From Austropuccinia psidii (lineage: Eukaryota; Basidiomycota; Pucciniomycetes; Pucciniales; Sphaerophragmiaceae), in contig JALGQZ010000005.1 in the NCBI GenBank assembly GCA_023105745.1, positions 63,230,019 through 63,294,018 of the forward strand: 64,000 nt of DNA, read 5' to 3'. The position numbers and the translations under genes are program-made. Shown here piece after piece: positions 44,668 to 57,839 of this stretch. The notes below the pieces were generated by a model that was not told where the DNA came from, searched no databases, and worked only from the letters and a program-made list of their open reading frames with translations. Positions within the stretch are counted from its first letter, which is position 1. The number at the start of each line of letters is the position of its first letter.

Positions 44668-47245
44668 TATGAGCCCATTATATATGTAATAAATACCCAT
44701 AAGGCCACAAATATCTTTATACACAGTTGATTTAGTCTTAAACAGACTTATAAATTGAATTTATAACAACAATTACAAAAAAGAACATAGCTTTATTTTG
44801 GATAAACAAAGTGTCACAGTCACTATCAGGGGTAAGGGTATTCAACCTTAAACCCACTCAAACACATAAAACCTAAAAATCAAGTATGCACATCAGGAAT
44901 CAGTTTCAGCAACTCTTCTTGCTGAAACATGCATAAAGCTTGGTTCTTCAATACATCCTGTCAATACTTTTACAGGCTGGATATTCCCAAATACAACTTG
45001 TATTCACAATACTGAAGCTGTATGATCACTCAACTTCACCACACCTCTTGTACAGACCCTGTACAGCAATAGAGGGCCTTTATTATTCAAATCAATTTAA
45101 ATGGAGATTGCTCTCAAGAAATTTCACTCTTTGGATCAGGGTTGGTTGATTTTCATATATACCAGCCCCTCTTTCTCCCTCTGGGGACTTTCTCCCCAGT
45201 TACTTGATATAGTTTATTTATTATTCTATAGATATTCTTACTCTTATTTCTTGGTGTTATATTTTTTGGTATTAAGTTAGTATTTGCATCTCTTCTAACC
45301 TGTTCAGTATGAGCTGTGGTGGCCATATCCTTATTAACCCTTCTCTTTCTTTCTGACAGGTTGAAACAGTGGACTTGGACTTTTTTGTGGTTGTATCTTT
45401 TATTTCTTACTCTTATTCTTGTTGCTGCTTTTTCTTATATTTCTTTATTTAGCATTTTTATCTTATTACACTCTTAAGTGTACTCTATGTTATCTTATGC
45501 TTTATCAATCCATAAGTGAGTCCAAGTTTACTTAGTGCCAGGCCCTCTTCACTTTGAAGAGCCCCTGTGAAACAAAGTTATAATTTTTATGTCCTTTTTT
45601 GATTCTAAACCAAAAATAACCTGGGGTAGACCCATAGGGTGTTACACCCAAAAATGGTTATTTCTTATGTTATTAGAATATTTAAGAATCTCACAGTACA
45701 ATTGCAAATTGTTTAAAAATTTTAAGACTGTCAAATGTAAGATTATTCAATCTTGAATTTGAATTTGCATAAGGTTTATTTGAACTTACAAAAATTTTAG
45801 TTAAAATTGAGGTTTTATGTATATTTACTGAATTGGCTAAGGATTTTCCATACAGAATTTAAATCCTGCATGAGCTAAATTTAAAAGGGTATAGAGCCAT
45901 ATTATGGCTTCAAATAAATAAAATGAAAAAATGCATGCAGAAAGGTGGCAGCACAAAGGAAAAAGACCAAACAGAGCTTGGGTAGCCAACCTTTTGGATC
46001 TTCAAGGATTGAATTAAGGTTGTAAGCCTGTATTGGAATATTTTCAACCTTATTGAAGCTTTTATATCAGAATTTGATACAACCTTAATGTTTAAACTGG
46101 TTTAATCCCAATTTAGAGAGGAATTTCAAGCTGCCAAAGGGTAAATCCCAATATGAACATGTGAAATCAAGGGTTTAAAAACTTTCAAAGCTTAAAAAAG
46201 CCTAACTCTTTTAAATCACATGTATCAAAACCCTATCAAAAGTTGAGGTTTGGTGTGTATTGCTTTCTCACATGGAAAAATAGCAATCACTTCAAAAATT
46301 CTTTAAAAATCTAATTCTTAATGGATTTGATTTTAAATTTCACAAAGATTACAAGTTAATGTTATATGTTTGTAAATTCAATTTAAATATCTGTTTTTAA
46401 ACAGTTTTAATTGCTAATTGGCCTTGAAATTTGAAATTTTAATTATTCTTAAAAGAAATTAAAATTTCTTCAAAAATTAATTCAAAATTTAGTTTAAGAG
46501 ATTCTTGCTTGAAACTTTATTTTTAAGTTGTTTATGTGATTAGATTTGATATAAATAAATTTATTATATATTTCGGCTAAGAACCTTATTTTTAAGCAAG
46601 GTTTTTCAGTTTTTACCTGAGCAAGACCTCTATATCCATTTTGAATCATGGGACCTTCTCCTCAGGAATAAAAAGGGCCTGCATATCACTGTTTTTGCCA
46701 TTAACCAATCATCATTCAAATCAATTAGAAATCTTGAACAACTAATATTTTCTTAATTATGAAATATTATTATTAAAACTATTTTCTCAAGTATTTTATT
46801 ATTTACTGATCTTAATTTAAAGTATTGCAATAATATAAATCAGATTATTGTCTCAATAACCAATAATTTATTTTCTTAAACATCTTTTAAATCCACAAAT
46901 TCCTCTTAACAAATCTTAAATCTTATTTTATCACAAAGAAGTTGTTTTTAACTTTTAAAATATTGAGTTTTGGCCTGTTTTTAACTTATAAACACTTTTT
47001 AATATAATAACTGTTGTTGTTTGACTTTTTGTATTATATAAATATTATAAGTAAGTTTCCTGTAAAGTTCTATATTTGTTGTATCTATTATTAGTTTTCT
47101 TATATAGTTTTCTTATCTAGAGTTTTTCTATAAGGATTACCTCTTCACAGTGTTTGTGAGAATTCCTTTTATAAATAATATTCATATATTATTTATAAGT
47201 GGTTAGAAATTATTAGTTTCCATGTTTAATTGTCTAATCAAGAGA
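44668..47245 (+). mobile_element. 3' LTR-C of Gypsy element B, interrupted and truncated
   Basis: Begins TATGAGCCC (decayed TGTGAGCC) after the polypurine tract. It carries LTR-A copy 4 (44812-45572) and otherwise follows the 5' LTR up to the TCTAATCAAGAG stretch, where homology stops at 47245, about 270 bp short of the expected end. Downstream lies inverted material. Confidence 0.8.
44812..45572 (+). mobile_element. LTR-A copy 4: solo LTR in element B 3' LTR
   Basis: 761 bp, TGTCACAGTCAC to CCCTGTGAAA (one change from the usual GTGACA end). Flanked by CAAAG (44807-44811 and 45573-45577). Removing it restores GATAAACAAAGTTATAA, which matches the uninterrupted LTR-C of element 4 near 25230-25255. 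Confidence 0.93.
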
Positions 47246-47370
47246 AAAGTCAGGTAGCATGAGGACAGGTGCATTAGTGAGTTCATACTTGATCCTCTCA
47301 TATTCATCCCCCTCTCCTTGGTGATCTCAAAACCTACATATTTTGAACATAGCTTGTATAAGCTTCTTTT
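47246..47370 (-). pseudogene. Gypsy pol fragment, RT to RNase H junction
   Basis: The minus strand encodes RSLYKLCSKYVGFEITKE and ERIKYELTNAPVLMLPDF, the segment that in element C spans the RT thumb to RNase H (50765-50865). It is about 125 bp and truncated at both ends, so it belongs to another copy of the element C family, inverted relative to its neighbours. Confidence 0.7.
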
Positions 47371-47530
47371 AATGTTTGTCTATGAAACTCTTGATAATAG
47401 TATCAAATATCAGAAGTGCAATGACTGTCCTCTGTAGAAAATATGATATAATTTAATATTATAGCCAAAAATTTGATATCATTAGTAAAAACAATTATAT
47501 AACAAAAGAGATTAATTATTATTAAATCAA
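47371..47530 (-). repeat. Inverted LTR-C tail fragment
   Basis: The reverse complement matches 37980-38080, including ATTTTCTACWGAGGACAGTCAT and the GACAAAC end. It lies head-on against the truncated 3' LTR-C of element B, with the pol fragment between. It ends where the Gag of element C starts. Confidence 0.7.
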
Positions 47531-49154
47531 AGAGATACCCTTCAAAGATCTTATGGTAATCACCAAATAATGGAATCCAAACAGGCAGTTTAAACTCCTG
47601 GAGGAAAGGGCAGCCAGGATAACGGAGAATCAAGCCACTATCCAAGCTATAGAAGAAAATCTGAACCAGAAAGAGCATACTCTGATTCCTTCAGGCTCAC
47701 AAGGAGTATACCAACCCAACTCTCCAGTGGCTTCAAACCATTCAGGCACCAGCATATCAGTGGCCAATAGTCACCATTCTTCCAAATACCAGGTGCTTTC
47801 CAGGAGAAGACAAGGGTTGAAGGGCAAGCACAAGACTTCCTTCAACCAAAGGCAGAAAGTGTCAGACCCAATTATACAGAAGCTGTTGGACTTGGTGAAA
47901 GAACTATACAAGAGCCAGATGTAGTTGTAAATACTTCTGATAGAATCAGAAGTCCTAATACTAGACATCATACCCCCACTCAGATGGAACATAGTTTTGT
48001 CACACCTGAGAGTAGCATAAACAGTAATGCACTGTGCTTACAAATGTCCCAATCTACAGAGCAAACCCAAGAAAGGTTTTCAAAGCTTCAAGAAAACAAT
48101 GTGAGGTTGGAAGAATTGACATCCTAACAAAGGAAAATTGTCAAAACTCTTCAAGAAGGCTATGCTAAACTAAGAAAAGCCTCAAAAGAAAACAAAAGAA
48201 GACTTAACCAAGTCTTAGAGGAGCAAAACCACTTCAAAAGGGACAGGGTTTTTCTGGATCAAGACATTGAAAAACTGTTTAATTTCAGCCAAAGCATAAA
48301 GCCCCAACCACAAGGAAATTTTTTGGATAATCCATACCACCAGGAAGACATCAAACCAGATTCCTTGTTGGAGAATAAGGCAAGGTCTCTATCACAATAC
48401 CAAGATGGAGATAACATGACTTATTCTTAAAAGGAAGCACTGAAACAGCTTCCAGAGGTCTCAAGCTGGCCAAAATTCTCTGTTGTAGGAGAATATGATC
48501 ACATGGAGCTCATTTATTATATTGATGGACTCTTCATTTATTTGCCAAGCATATCAGACTACTGGATCACTGCTAGGCTAAAAACAGCATTCAAAGGACA
48601 TTCTAGTATTTGGTACACAGAAATGAAAGAAGTCCATGGCAGAAGAAACTGGCCATGGTGGAAGAGTCAAATAATTCAGAGGTACAGCAATGGTGCTTGG
48701 ATATGGCAAAAGACCATGTCATTTGAGAATGAAAAATACTCAGTGGGCAAAGATACATATGAGTGGTGTCTTAGACAGTATAAAGGACTTAAAGCCCTTG
48801 ATCCTAAAATGACAATTCAAATGATGAATCACAAAATTTTGAAACAGATTCCCTCAGAGCTATAGCATGCAATAAAATTTAGATGAAACCAGAGTTTCAA
48901 TCTAGATGACATTGCCAATACCTTAAAAGATGCAAGGAAGAAGACAAATATAGGGAAGAACTCTCTATATAGGGGCAACAGTTTCAAAGAGAAACAGCCT
49001 TACAGGTTTGACAACAAAAACAACCCCCAAGAAAAAATAGCATATGTGACAAAGAAGAAGAACACTTGTCACAATTGTGGATCAACAGACCACTATGCCA
49101 ACAACTGTCCAAAGGCAAAGAAGAAGATCTATGCCATTTATAAAGTCCCAAAGT
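47531..49154 (+). pseudogene. Element C gag, 5' truncated
   Basis: Starts abruptly in RSYGNHQIMES after the inverted LTR-C piece; no 5' LTR is present. It runs through SHYPSYRRKSEPERAYSDS, a coiled-coil stretch (about 48010-48240), the capsid core (48420-48865: ELIYYIDGLFIYLPSISDYW, RRNWPWWKSQIIQRYSNG) and an intact nucleocapsid knuckle CHNCGSTDHYANNC near 49069-49110 (C-x2-C-x4-H-x4-C). Stops at about 47588, 48125, 48428, 48863 and 49156 and shifts of frame interrupt it. The Gag and Pol frames appear continuous across the TAA at 49156. Confidence 0.82.
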
Positions 49155-50865
49155 AACAAACCCAAGAAGAGGAGTCTGAATCTGACTGCATGGGTGATTC
49201 CATCAGAGAAATCCCTTATGATGACCAAGACCCAATAGAGTCCTTCATAGTAGAGTACCAAGAAGAAACACAACTAGAAATTCAGGATATACAGTTGGAA
49301 GCAGGCCTACCACAAGATACTGCTAATAAGAGCATGTGCAAAAACACACAAGATTCAAAAACCTGCTTAATCACACCAACTAAGGTTATGGCATATATAC
49401 ATGTAACAGCTACCAAGATGACTGTATGTGTTGACAAGGCTCAACACCCATTAATCATAGATAGTGAAGCACACTGCTTCATAGTGGACAGAGAATATTT
49501 GGAAAAACATTTCCCAAATTGGGAGAAACAACTCTTGCCAACCAAGGCTAAGAGGTTTAAAAGCGCATCAGGGAAGATGACATCCACTGGGACAATTATC
49601 AAAGAGATAAGTATACCCTATAGGAAACATAATATCAGACTAAACCCAGATTTTGTAGTGCTTGAAGATGCTCACATCCAGGGATTCTTACTGAGAACAG
49701 ACTATCATAGGATGTATGACATAGACATTTACAATAGTAAAAATACACACATTACCATAGGTACAAACAAGGAGAAGAAATTTTCCCTTGATATATACCA
49801 GTTGTCCAACCAAGACCCTTTAGAGGAATTACTCAATAAATCTAAAGAAGGGAAGTTTAGTTCTAACCTCACCAGTAAGCAAAATCTCAGTTTACTGAAA
49901 ATTGTGAGGACAAACAGACCAGCTTTTGCGATTGGTGAAGAACCCATGGGAAAAAGCAGAGGCCATGATATAAAACTATATCAAGATGTGGAAATACCTT
50001 ATCCACCCATTCTCAGAACAACTGCATATCCAGAAAGCCTGGAAACTAGGAAAGAAATTGGAAAACATGTAAATAAAATCCTACAGATGGATGTCGTAAG
50101 GAAGATAGGACACAATGAAATAGTGGAAGTAATCGCACCTGTCCTTATCACTTGGAATAATGGCAAGTGGAGGTTGTGTGAAGATTTCAGAGCACTGAAT
50201 AACTACACCAAAGCAGATAGGTACCCCATGCTCTAGACTAATTGACAAAAGCCAAATATATCACTAAGATGGATTTCATGAAAGGCTTTCACCAGAATGG
50301 AGTTGAACCAAACTCCATGAAATTACTCAGAGTCGTATTCCATATGGGTATATATGAGTACACCAGAATGCTTGTTGGAATCAAAAATGCACCAGCATAC
50401 TTAAAAAGGATGATGGACACAATATTTCAAGAAGAAATATTGGAAGGCTGGGTGGTAGTATATAATTATGATATCATTTTATACTCAGAGACATGAAAAG
50501 ACCATGTGCAATACATAGACAGAGTAATAGGTAAATGCACACCCATCAATGTGAAAATTTTTCTCAAGAAGTTCAATTTTTGCCAACAAGAAATATTGGC
50601 ACTAGGACATAAAGTCTCAGTCCTTAGCCTGGTAATAGACCAAAACAAAGTAGCAGCAGTACTGCAGAAACAAGTACCTAGAAACGTCAAAGAGATGCAA
50701 TCCTTTCTTGGATTTTCTAGCTACTACAGAAACCACATCAACGTTTTTGCTGATATAATTAGTAGTTTATACAAGCTATTCTCAAAAGATGCAGTTTCTG
50801 AAATAACCAAGGAAAGGATAGATGAATATGATATTCTCAAGAATGAGCTCACCAATGCACCTGTC
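49155..50865 (+). pseudogene. Element C pol, first part: protease and reverse transcriptase
   Basis: An open run of 348 codons from 49190 carries the protease, whose active site reads LIIDSEAHCFIV: the Gly after Asp-Ser is Glu, a change expected to abolish activity. The spacer and RT start follow (SKEGKFSSNLTSKQNLSLL, GHDIKLYQDVEIPYPP, VIAPVLITWNNGKWRLCEDFRAL). A frameshift at about 50236 leads to 50242-50496 (ITKMDFMKGFHQNGV, MLVGIKNAPAYLKRMMDTIF) where the YxDD box is YNYD, losing one catalytic Asp. After a TGA at 50494-50496 the thumb and connection continue to NELTNAPV at 50865, where LTR-A copy 5 cuts in. Confidence 0.9.
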
Positions 50866-53800
50866 TGTCACAGGGGCTCTTGGACAGAAAAACAAGAGTG
50901 GCCTGGCACTCAGCAATAAGGGAACTCACTTGGAAGAATCCAAAAGAATAAAGAAAAGAAAATAAAGAGTTGAATTTCTCTAAGAAGAATGCAAGTACAA
51001 AGATTTGATGCAATAAGAGAAATGAGAAGCCAAATAGCCAAAGAGCCAACCAAGTAAGTCTTTAATCACTTCTTCAACCTGCCAAAATGAACAATTGAAT
51101 TATTAAGGATATGACCATAAAATATCCATTGACAGGCAAAGAAGGAAAAGAAAAAAGGCGCTAAATTACTGACTTGATAATATCATTATTCACTTAACAA
51201 AAATGGTAAGATAAATAAAGATAAAATAAAATCAAAATATATCAATTAACTGGGGGAAAAAATCCCCAGGGTCAGAGGAGGCTGGTATATGTGAAAGGTT
51301 GAGAGCTTGACTCCTTCAGGCTGACAGCTGGTCTGTATTGAATCCTTGAAGCTTTATTGACAGCTTGATGAAGTGTATACCTTGCAAGATTTGGAAATGA
51401 ACTATGTTGAATGATTTTCCCATGATGTATGATTGAAATACAGGTCTTGATTAATCTGGACTTTATTGAAATTAATGTGGTTGCCAAGTTGGATTGATGG
51501 AGAATGGACACTTGGAAAACTGTTTGGAACTGCCTCTTGAATACCCCTCGGGAATTAATGGACAGTATTCCCTTGGAGGAAATAATTGAAGTGAGAATAA
51601 CCAATGAATTCCTGATGGCGTCATTGGTCTTTGAGAAATTACACCTGCACTTGAGCCTTGATGGGTGCTCTGGATGAAATGACACTTTGGTGACTTATGG
51701 AATGTTGAATTACCCCTCTTATATTGACACAATTGGATTGCTGGTGAAAAAAGGTGCGGAATGGTGTATAACATCATTTATGACAATTTGAGTTTCTGAA
51801 GGGTGAAAGTGGCCAAAGGTCTTTGTGAGTGAAGTCAGGAGGATGAGAGTGAAAATGGGGTTTTGGGTGACTTCAGATGTGACAAGGTGTTTCTGGGTGT
51901 ATTGGCAAATTTTGAGTTTCTGGCCATATACAGCTTGTGAGCCTTGAGGTATATTTTACATACCCAAATAGGCCACAATTATCTTAAAAAGAAATTTTGA
52001 ATTATGCAAAACTCATAAGTCATGCATATATCCAAAATTCATCATTTTCAATTTCAGAAAAGATGAATAACTTTTTATTGAGTAAGTAAATCCATGGATT
52101 TAAGACCAGATTTGGATTCTACACAAAAGTTCACCTAGGGTAGCTCCATAGAGTGAATAAGCTTAATTTAAGTATTTGAGGTGGTAAAATGGAAAATACT
52201 TCAATACCACATCATTAATACCACATAAAAGATCCGTGAAAATTTTTGTTTTTCTGTTTTGAGCACTTAATATCATGGTATTCTTACATGGACTTTTGGT
52301 ACACCCATAGTGGATATCTCACTTTAAGCTTAAATTACTATTTTGACGTAAAAATTAGGCAAGGGGGACAAAAGACATCAAAGAGAGCCAGGGTACCCAA
52401 CTTCTGAGGCCTCAGAGGCGTGGATAGCTCCAGAGCATGGATCCATGGCTCATCTTGGCCCAATTGGTAAACTAAAACTCTTTGGGAACTTGGTTACCAA
52501 GTTACACCTACTGTAATCATAAAGAAAATAGCAAATAACCTGCTATTTTGACGTGCCAAGGAGGTAATGAGCTACTTAGACTCCTGTAACCACATCAATT
52601 CTTGATGACTTTCCATGACTAGACCCTAAAAGAGTAATTAAACCCTTTTGGGATCCATATTCATTGATTTACCTCATAGCAACCAGCAAAATACTGCTAT
52701 TTGCAATTCTACGTAGAAATGAGGTAAAAACTTCAAAAATTCATTAAAAATACAATTCTTAATGAATCCTTCTGAAACTTTCAGGACCAATGAAGAGCTG
52801 TATTATCTATGGTACAACCAAAAAGAATTATGGTTTTACTAGTAAAATTAAAAGTTTTACTTACAGTCCATTTTTGACCATTCTACGTGAAACACTGAAT
52901 CTTCAAAAATTCACAGTAATTACAACCTGTGATGAAATTGGTAATAACATTGATAACTTTGAGAAATCAATGATTATTTTAGAATAAAAAAATATTTACA
53001 GATGTTACTCCTTTTATTCTTAACCATATTGGGGTTGGTAGTCACGTAAAAGCATTAATTAAGTAATTATGATAATCTTACGTGACAACAGATGATGCAA
53101 TCATTAATCCAAAAGGGTTTATTGTTTTCTCACTCACTGGTTTTTCAGTTTGCTCCATGGCACGCCTCTGTGAGCTGTTGTTGACTTAAAAGAAGCCTCT
53201 TCTTGCTGTTTTTTTCCGTATCATCATCTTATCAATTTATTAAATCATTATTACCAACAAGTAAGTATTAGTTAAAGCTATTCTTAAGTGTTTTAAATCT
53301 TTCAAAATCATCCAGAAAGACGTGAAATCATAGAATCCAACTATGTATTGTTGTAATACTGTTATAAATCCTTTTGATCCCTTAAATCCACAATTCTACG
53401 TCAAATTTCTCTACTCTTATCTATCAATAAGTTCTTTGGAGTATTAGTGAGTCATTTATTCTTAATTCTTAAAGTTTTTCTCTAGTAATAGTTTTCTTCA
53501 AGAATTATCTTTATAATTATTCTTGCAAAAGATAATTATATATTAAAACAATTTTATTATTTTAATAAAGAAGTTTTTATTATTAAATTCTTCTTGTAAT
53601 TGATTCTTGTAGACAATTACTTGCTCACTGTTAAAATCACTAGTAGTGTTTAACACGTGAAAGAAATAATTTTTAATTATTTAATTGTGGTTATAATAGT
53701 ATTTTATTATTATATTTCATAAGAACAGACATAGTACTGTTGATTAATAGTAATATTATCACCAGTTTCATAGTCACATCTTACACAGCTTGTACAGCTT

Positions 53801-54254
53801 AAAAACTGTATTAGCATAAAATGCGCAAAAATGCACAAAGTGCACAAAATGCACAAAACTGGAAATTAAGCCCCAAAAGGCCTCATATGGCCTTTTGGGC
53901 ATATTTCCCATATTACATGGGAAAATGGCATAAAAGGACTGATTACAGCCAAATGTGCAAAAGTGCGCAAAACTGTATTTAACGCTTAAAAAGCCAAATA
54001 CAGGCTTTTGGGCTGTATTTCTCCTGCTGACTGGAAAATACCTGAAAGTTCCCAAAAGAAGAGAATGGCCTGGAAAGTCCTGATGATAGTGAAGGGCCCA
54101 GGTTGGCCCCAGGAGTCAAATGACCATAAAAGGCCAGAAAAGGTGAGAGGGCGAATTTGGCCACTGATTATGGATATGGCCAAATTGCCATAAGATTTGT
54201 ATGGCACTGATATGCCATATGGAGTCCAGGAGGGTAATTGCCATGGTTGTGACA
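50866..54254 (-). mobile_element. LTR-A copy 5: solo LTR splitting element C pol
   Basis: TGTCACAGGGGC to GGTTGTGACA on the plus strand, inverted. Flanks CTGTC (50861-50865) and CTGTG (54255-54259) are a duplication with one difference. Without the nested LTR-C it is about 1.53 kb, twice the length of the other LTR-A copies, so it is a longer subfamily that still shares both ends and the CCCAGTTAATTGAT block (seen inverted near 51241). Removing it rejoins NELTNAPV to LILPDFDLPF in pol. Confidence 0.88.
51936..53785 (+). mobile_element. Solo LTR-C nested in LTR-A copy 5
   Basis: 1850 bp, TGTGAGCCTTGAGG to CACATCTTACA, flanked by CAGCT on both sides (51931-51935 and 53786-53790). It shares the ACATACCC...GGCCACAA start block, the TCTACG-rich middle being a subfamily trait, and the GACATAGTACTGTTGAT end block with the LTRs of element B. 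No coding sequence. Confidence 0.92.
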
Positions 54255-56390
54255 CTGTGCTGATACTCCCTGACTTTGACTTACCATTCAAGTTGTACCT
54301 AGCTGCAGTTTGCAGTCAAGGATTGGGAGCTGTCCTGCAGCAAAGACAAATTGTAGATGGTGAACCAAGGGAAGGGGTAATATGGTACATTTCCAGGAAG
54401 CTGAAATAATCAGAGTCTAGGTATAGAGCAACTCAGACTGAATGCTTATGCCTATTATGGGCCCTAGAAAGACTCCACTATTATCTGGAGGGTGCAGTCT
54501 TTGAAGTCTACACAGACTGCACAGTAGTCAAATATTTACTTAACATGAAAACTACTAATAGAAACATGTTGAGATGGCAAATAGCCATTCAAGAGTATAG
54601 AGGTAATATTACCAGAATATACAAAGAGGGAAAACACCACACTAATGCTGTTGGCCTCAGCAGATGGCCATTGGATAATGTCAAATGCAACACAGCTTAT
54701 GACCTAGAATTATCTGCCAAAATTCCTATCCATTTCATTGAAATAGACAGGAGGAAGCACTTCAAGGTTTCTGAATGGGCACCAGCCTTTGGTACCTCAG
54801 ACAGTAATCACACTGAGCCAGAAAGAACAGAATCTCCCATATTTGGAATAAGCTCCTCAGAGCTGTATAATAATTTTTTAAGTTCAATCACTAAATTGTA
54901 TGCCAAACACAAACAGTGTAGCATATTTTTGCAAATACTTCAACAAAAATACAGGAGCCTATAGCTGGAATCTCAGGTGGAGGGATCTCAAGGACAATAG
55001 GTTTTTCCTTACAGATGGACTTCTGTACCACAGAGAGAAGCACACCAGTGCACTCACAGAGATAAACAGAGACCATATTTCCCTAATCCTTTAAGAACAC
55101 CATGATTCCCCCTATATGGGACACATGAGTGAAGACAGGACAAAAGGGAGGGTAGCAAGCACTTCTTGGTGGCCTTAATGGGAACAAGAGTTTAGTTAAT
55201 ACATCAATACTTGTGAAAGATGCCAGAAGGCAAACAGGAAACATGGGAAGAATTATTGGTTAATTCAACACATAGAGGAACCTAAACACCCATGGGAAAC
55301 CATTAACATGGACTTAGAAACAGGACTTGTCCCAGGAGTCAAAGAAAACTTCAATTCTTTCCTAGTCATAGTGGACAAGTACAGTAAAAGTGTCAGATGC
55401 CTACCATGCCACAAAGAGGATACATCTATGGACACAGGATTGATATTCTGGAATAGCATCATAGCCACTTGTGGAGTCCCAAAAATCATTCTTAATGATA
55501 AGGACCCAAAATGAACATCAGAATTTTGGACTGACCTTTATGATATGCTTGGAAAAAACCTTACATATTCAACAGCCTATCACCCACAAACGGATGGTTT
55601 GGCTGAAAGGATGATCCAAACAATTCAGCAAATCTTTAGAAGATTCCGTGTATATGGTATGGAATACAAAGGCCATGAAGGGTACACCAATGACTGGGTT
55701 ACACTCCTACCGGCAATTCAGATGGCTTACAGTACCATCCTACATTCCACCACAGGCAAATCACCCTCACTGGTGGAAAAAGGATAGAATCCCTTATTTG
55801 CTGTGGATAACCTGAAGTAACAGCTTCTTACAATCCACCCCACTTTCAAAGACTTTCATTATATGCGGAAGAAGTCATGTGACACAGCTGCTAGATGGAT
55901 AGCGGAGGCAAAAGAATACAACAAGACCACCAAGGAACCAGACTTCAAGGAAGGAGACCAAGTGCTAGTATCTACTCTGAATCTCAATAATCTTAAAGAA
56001 CCAAAGAAAATTAGAGAATCATTTTTGGGACCATTCATTCTCATTATATTGATGGGAAAAAATGCATTGGAAGTCCAACTCATATGGGAATTCTCCAGGA
56101 AACACCCAGTGTACCCAGTGAGTCTAGTGAAAGCTTAGCACCAAATGGGGGAGAGGATAAGTTCCCCTCTAGAAGCAAGAAACCTACTCCACAAGAAATA
56201 GTGGAAGTAGGAGACTCTCCTGCATCAGCGAAGAAAATCATTAAGGCCAGTAAGGACAGACTTAGTGCAAAGTACCATAGACAATATCTGATAAAATCTA
56301 AAAACCAAACAGCCAATAAAGATAAATGACTATCTGAAGATGCTATGCCATATGATGACCTTCCCCTGAAACTTCAGAGCCTCTGGGAGG
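54255..56390 (+). pseudogene. Element C pol, second part: RNase H, integrase, C-terminal module
   Basis: RNase H resumes LILPDFDLPFKLYLAAVCSQG, where the first catalytic Asp is Ala, then TQTECLCLLWALERL (Glu), EVYTDCTVVKYLL (Asp) and HTNAVGLSRWPL, where the last Asp is Val. A zinc region precedes the integrase core (55308-55787): [19 protein letters not shown] then a TGA at 55512-55514, [12 protein letters not shown] and LAERMIQTI with the Glu kept. The tail 55863-56330 has the EGDQVLVSTLNLNNLK, VSLVKA and RQYLIKSKNQTANKDK segments, a chromodomain-like end typical of this family. Several stops and shifts inactivate it. Confidence 0.88.
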
Positions 56391-56436
56391 GCTGAACAGT
56401 CTCATCAATGATGTGCCTTTTTTTCAAGGGAGGGTA

Positions 56437-57839
56437 TGTCAGCCAGTGACTCAAAACCAGAGCACAAGCATGACAGCCAAAATACTATAAACTAATGGGA
56501 GAACAAAATACCACCAAAGAATGGAGCTAAGCCAAACAAGCTTAAATGTATCAAGATAAAAAGGAAACTTACCTCTTTCCAAAGATACAATTTCCATAAT
56601 CACAGGACAAAGAATAACAAAGTTATTCAAGCTCAAATCAGTTGCTGAGCATAAACCTTAATTTTCACCTCTAATCTAAAATCCAGGGAAAGAGTCTGAA
56701 CCCCATCAAATTAGTGTTTAGCTTGAAGCTCTCAATCAAAGCTATCCAATGGTACAAGCCAAATTGAGCTAGCACCAAAATACAGAACGTATTGCCAAAA
56801 TAAGGTCAAATAAGGGTGAATAAAGTATTCACTTCCAATATAATTTTTCTACTTTTAGTGTGAGATACCTGAAGGGGGTCTTTTTGGAAAGAGGAAAATC
56901 AGGAGTATCTGATATTGACATTCATTTCCCCATAACTCAACTAGAACAAACGTTATGTAGTAAACTAGTTCCATACAGGTCTAGAGCAAAATACAGATCT
57001 GGAAAAGCAAATTGAACATGGTATAGCTTTGCCATATTCAATTATATCCATACCAAAGAAGGTGAAACTGTGTAGATCTCATCCAGGGATAATCAATGAG
57101 CCAAAGTGGAGCTCAATATCTCAAAAACTGACAAAGGTATGGAATTTTTAAGGTCAAAATCCCATATTTTGGCCAATACACCTTTACTGTGGGATACATT
57201 CCCATATCTTTGATTATGAGGTTTCAAATAGACAAATTATCTTGTTAATACTTCAAATCATCGTGGTTCATTCAATACTGGGGTCCCATACAGATTTTGT
57301 ACAGAATTCTACACATCAGAAGAGGGCTATGTGGTCCCAGATGAAGGTTTTCACCCTGTATTGGTAAAAGCTGCCCATATGTGGTTTTGAAACCACATCT
57401 TACCCTAATATAGAGTATACATTGTGTGATGAAGCCCCAAGCCAGCTCTTGGAAGTGGAAATTCTTCATTTCCTCTATGTAAAATGGTCTAGAGGACCTT
57501 TTCACCCCATTTCAGGATAAAAAGGGACTTTTCTCTGACCAAAAGAAAAATACCCATCCTGCTATTGAATTCCAATGCTTTAGAACTGTCAAAAACAGCT
57601 ATAATTTTGGGAAATAATCAGGTATACTTATAGTTTAAAGTACTGTAGTCTTTATTATAATAACCCAATTGGTAAAGCTGCAACCAGGGTTTTCAATAGT
57701 GCTCACCACCACTATTTTTCTATAGTAGAACCCTTAATATTACGCTTTATAATCTTTTTTATTATAATAAACCTTTTCATAGTCATAGTTCAAGTTTTAA
57801 AGAGTTATATCACAACTTCTTCATAGACCCATCCTGACA
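56437..57839 (+). mobile_element. 3' LTR-B of Gypsy element C
   Basis: 1403 bp, TGTCAGCCAGTGACTC to CATCCTGACA. It is preceded by the polypurine tract AAGGGAGGGTA (56426-56436) directly after the pol remnants, which ties the LTR-B family to element C. Three solo copies occur elsewhere in the window. It abuts the Tet-like gene at 57840, which it truncates. Confidence 0.93.

Noticed and set aside
46900..47540. A 5' LTR-B for element C
   Set aside because: No TGTCAG...CTGACA sequence is present upstream of its gag; the gag starts abruptly next to inverted LTR-C material.
51272..51777. Two overlapping minus-strand open frames of 137 and 101 codons
   Set aside because: They lie inside the long LTR-A copy 5 in different frames and resemble no protein; likely chance frames in LTR sequence.
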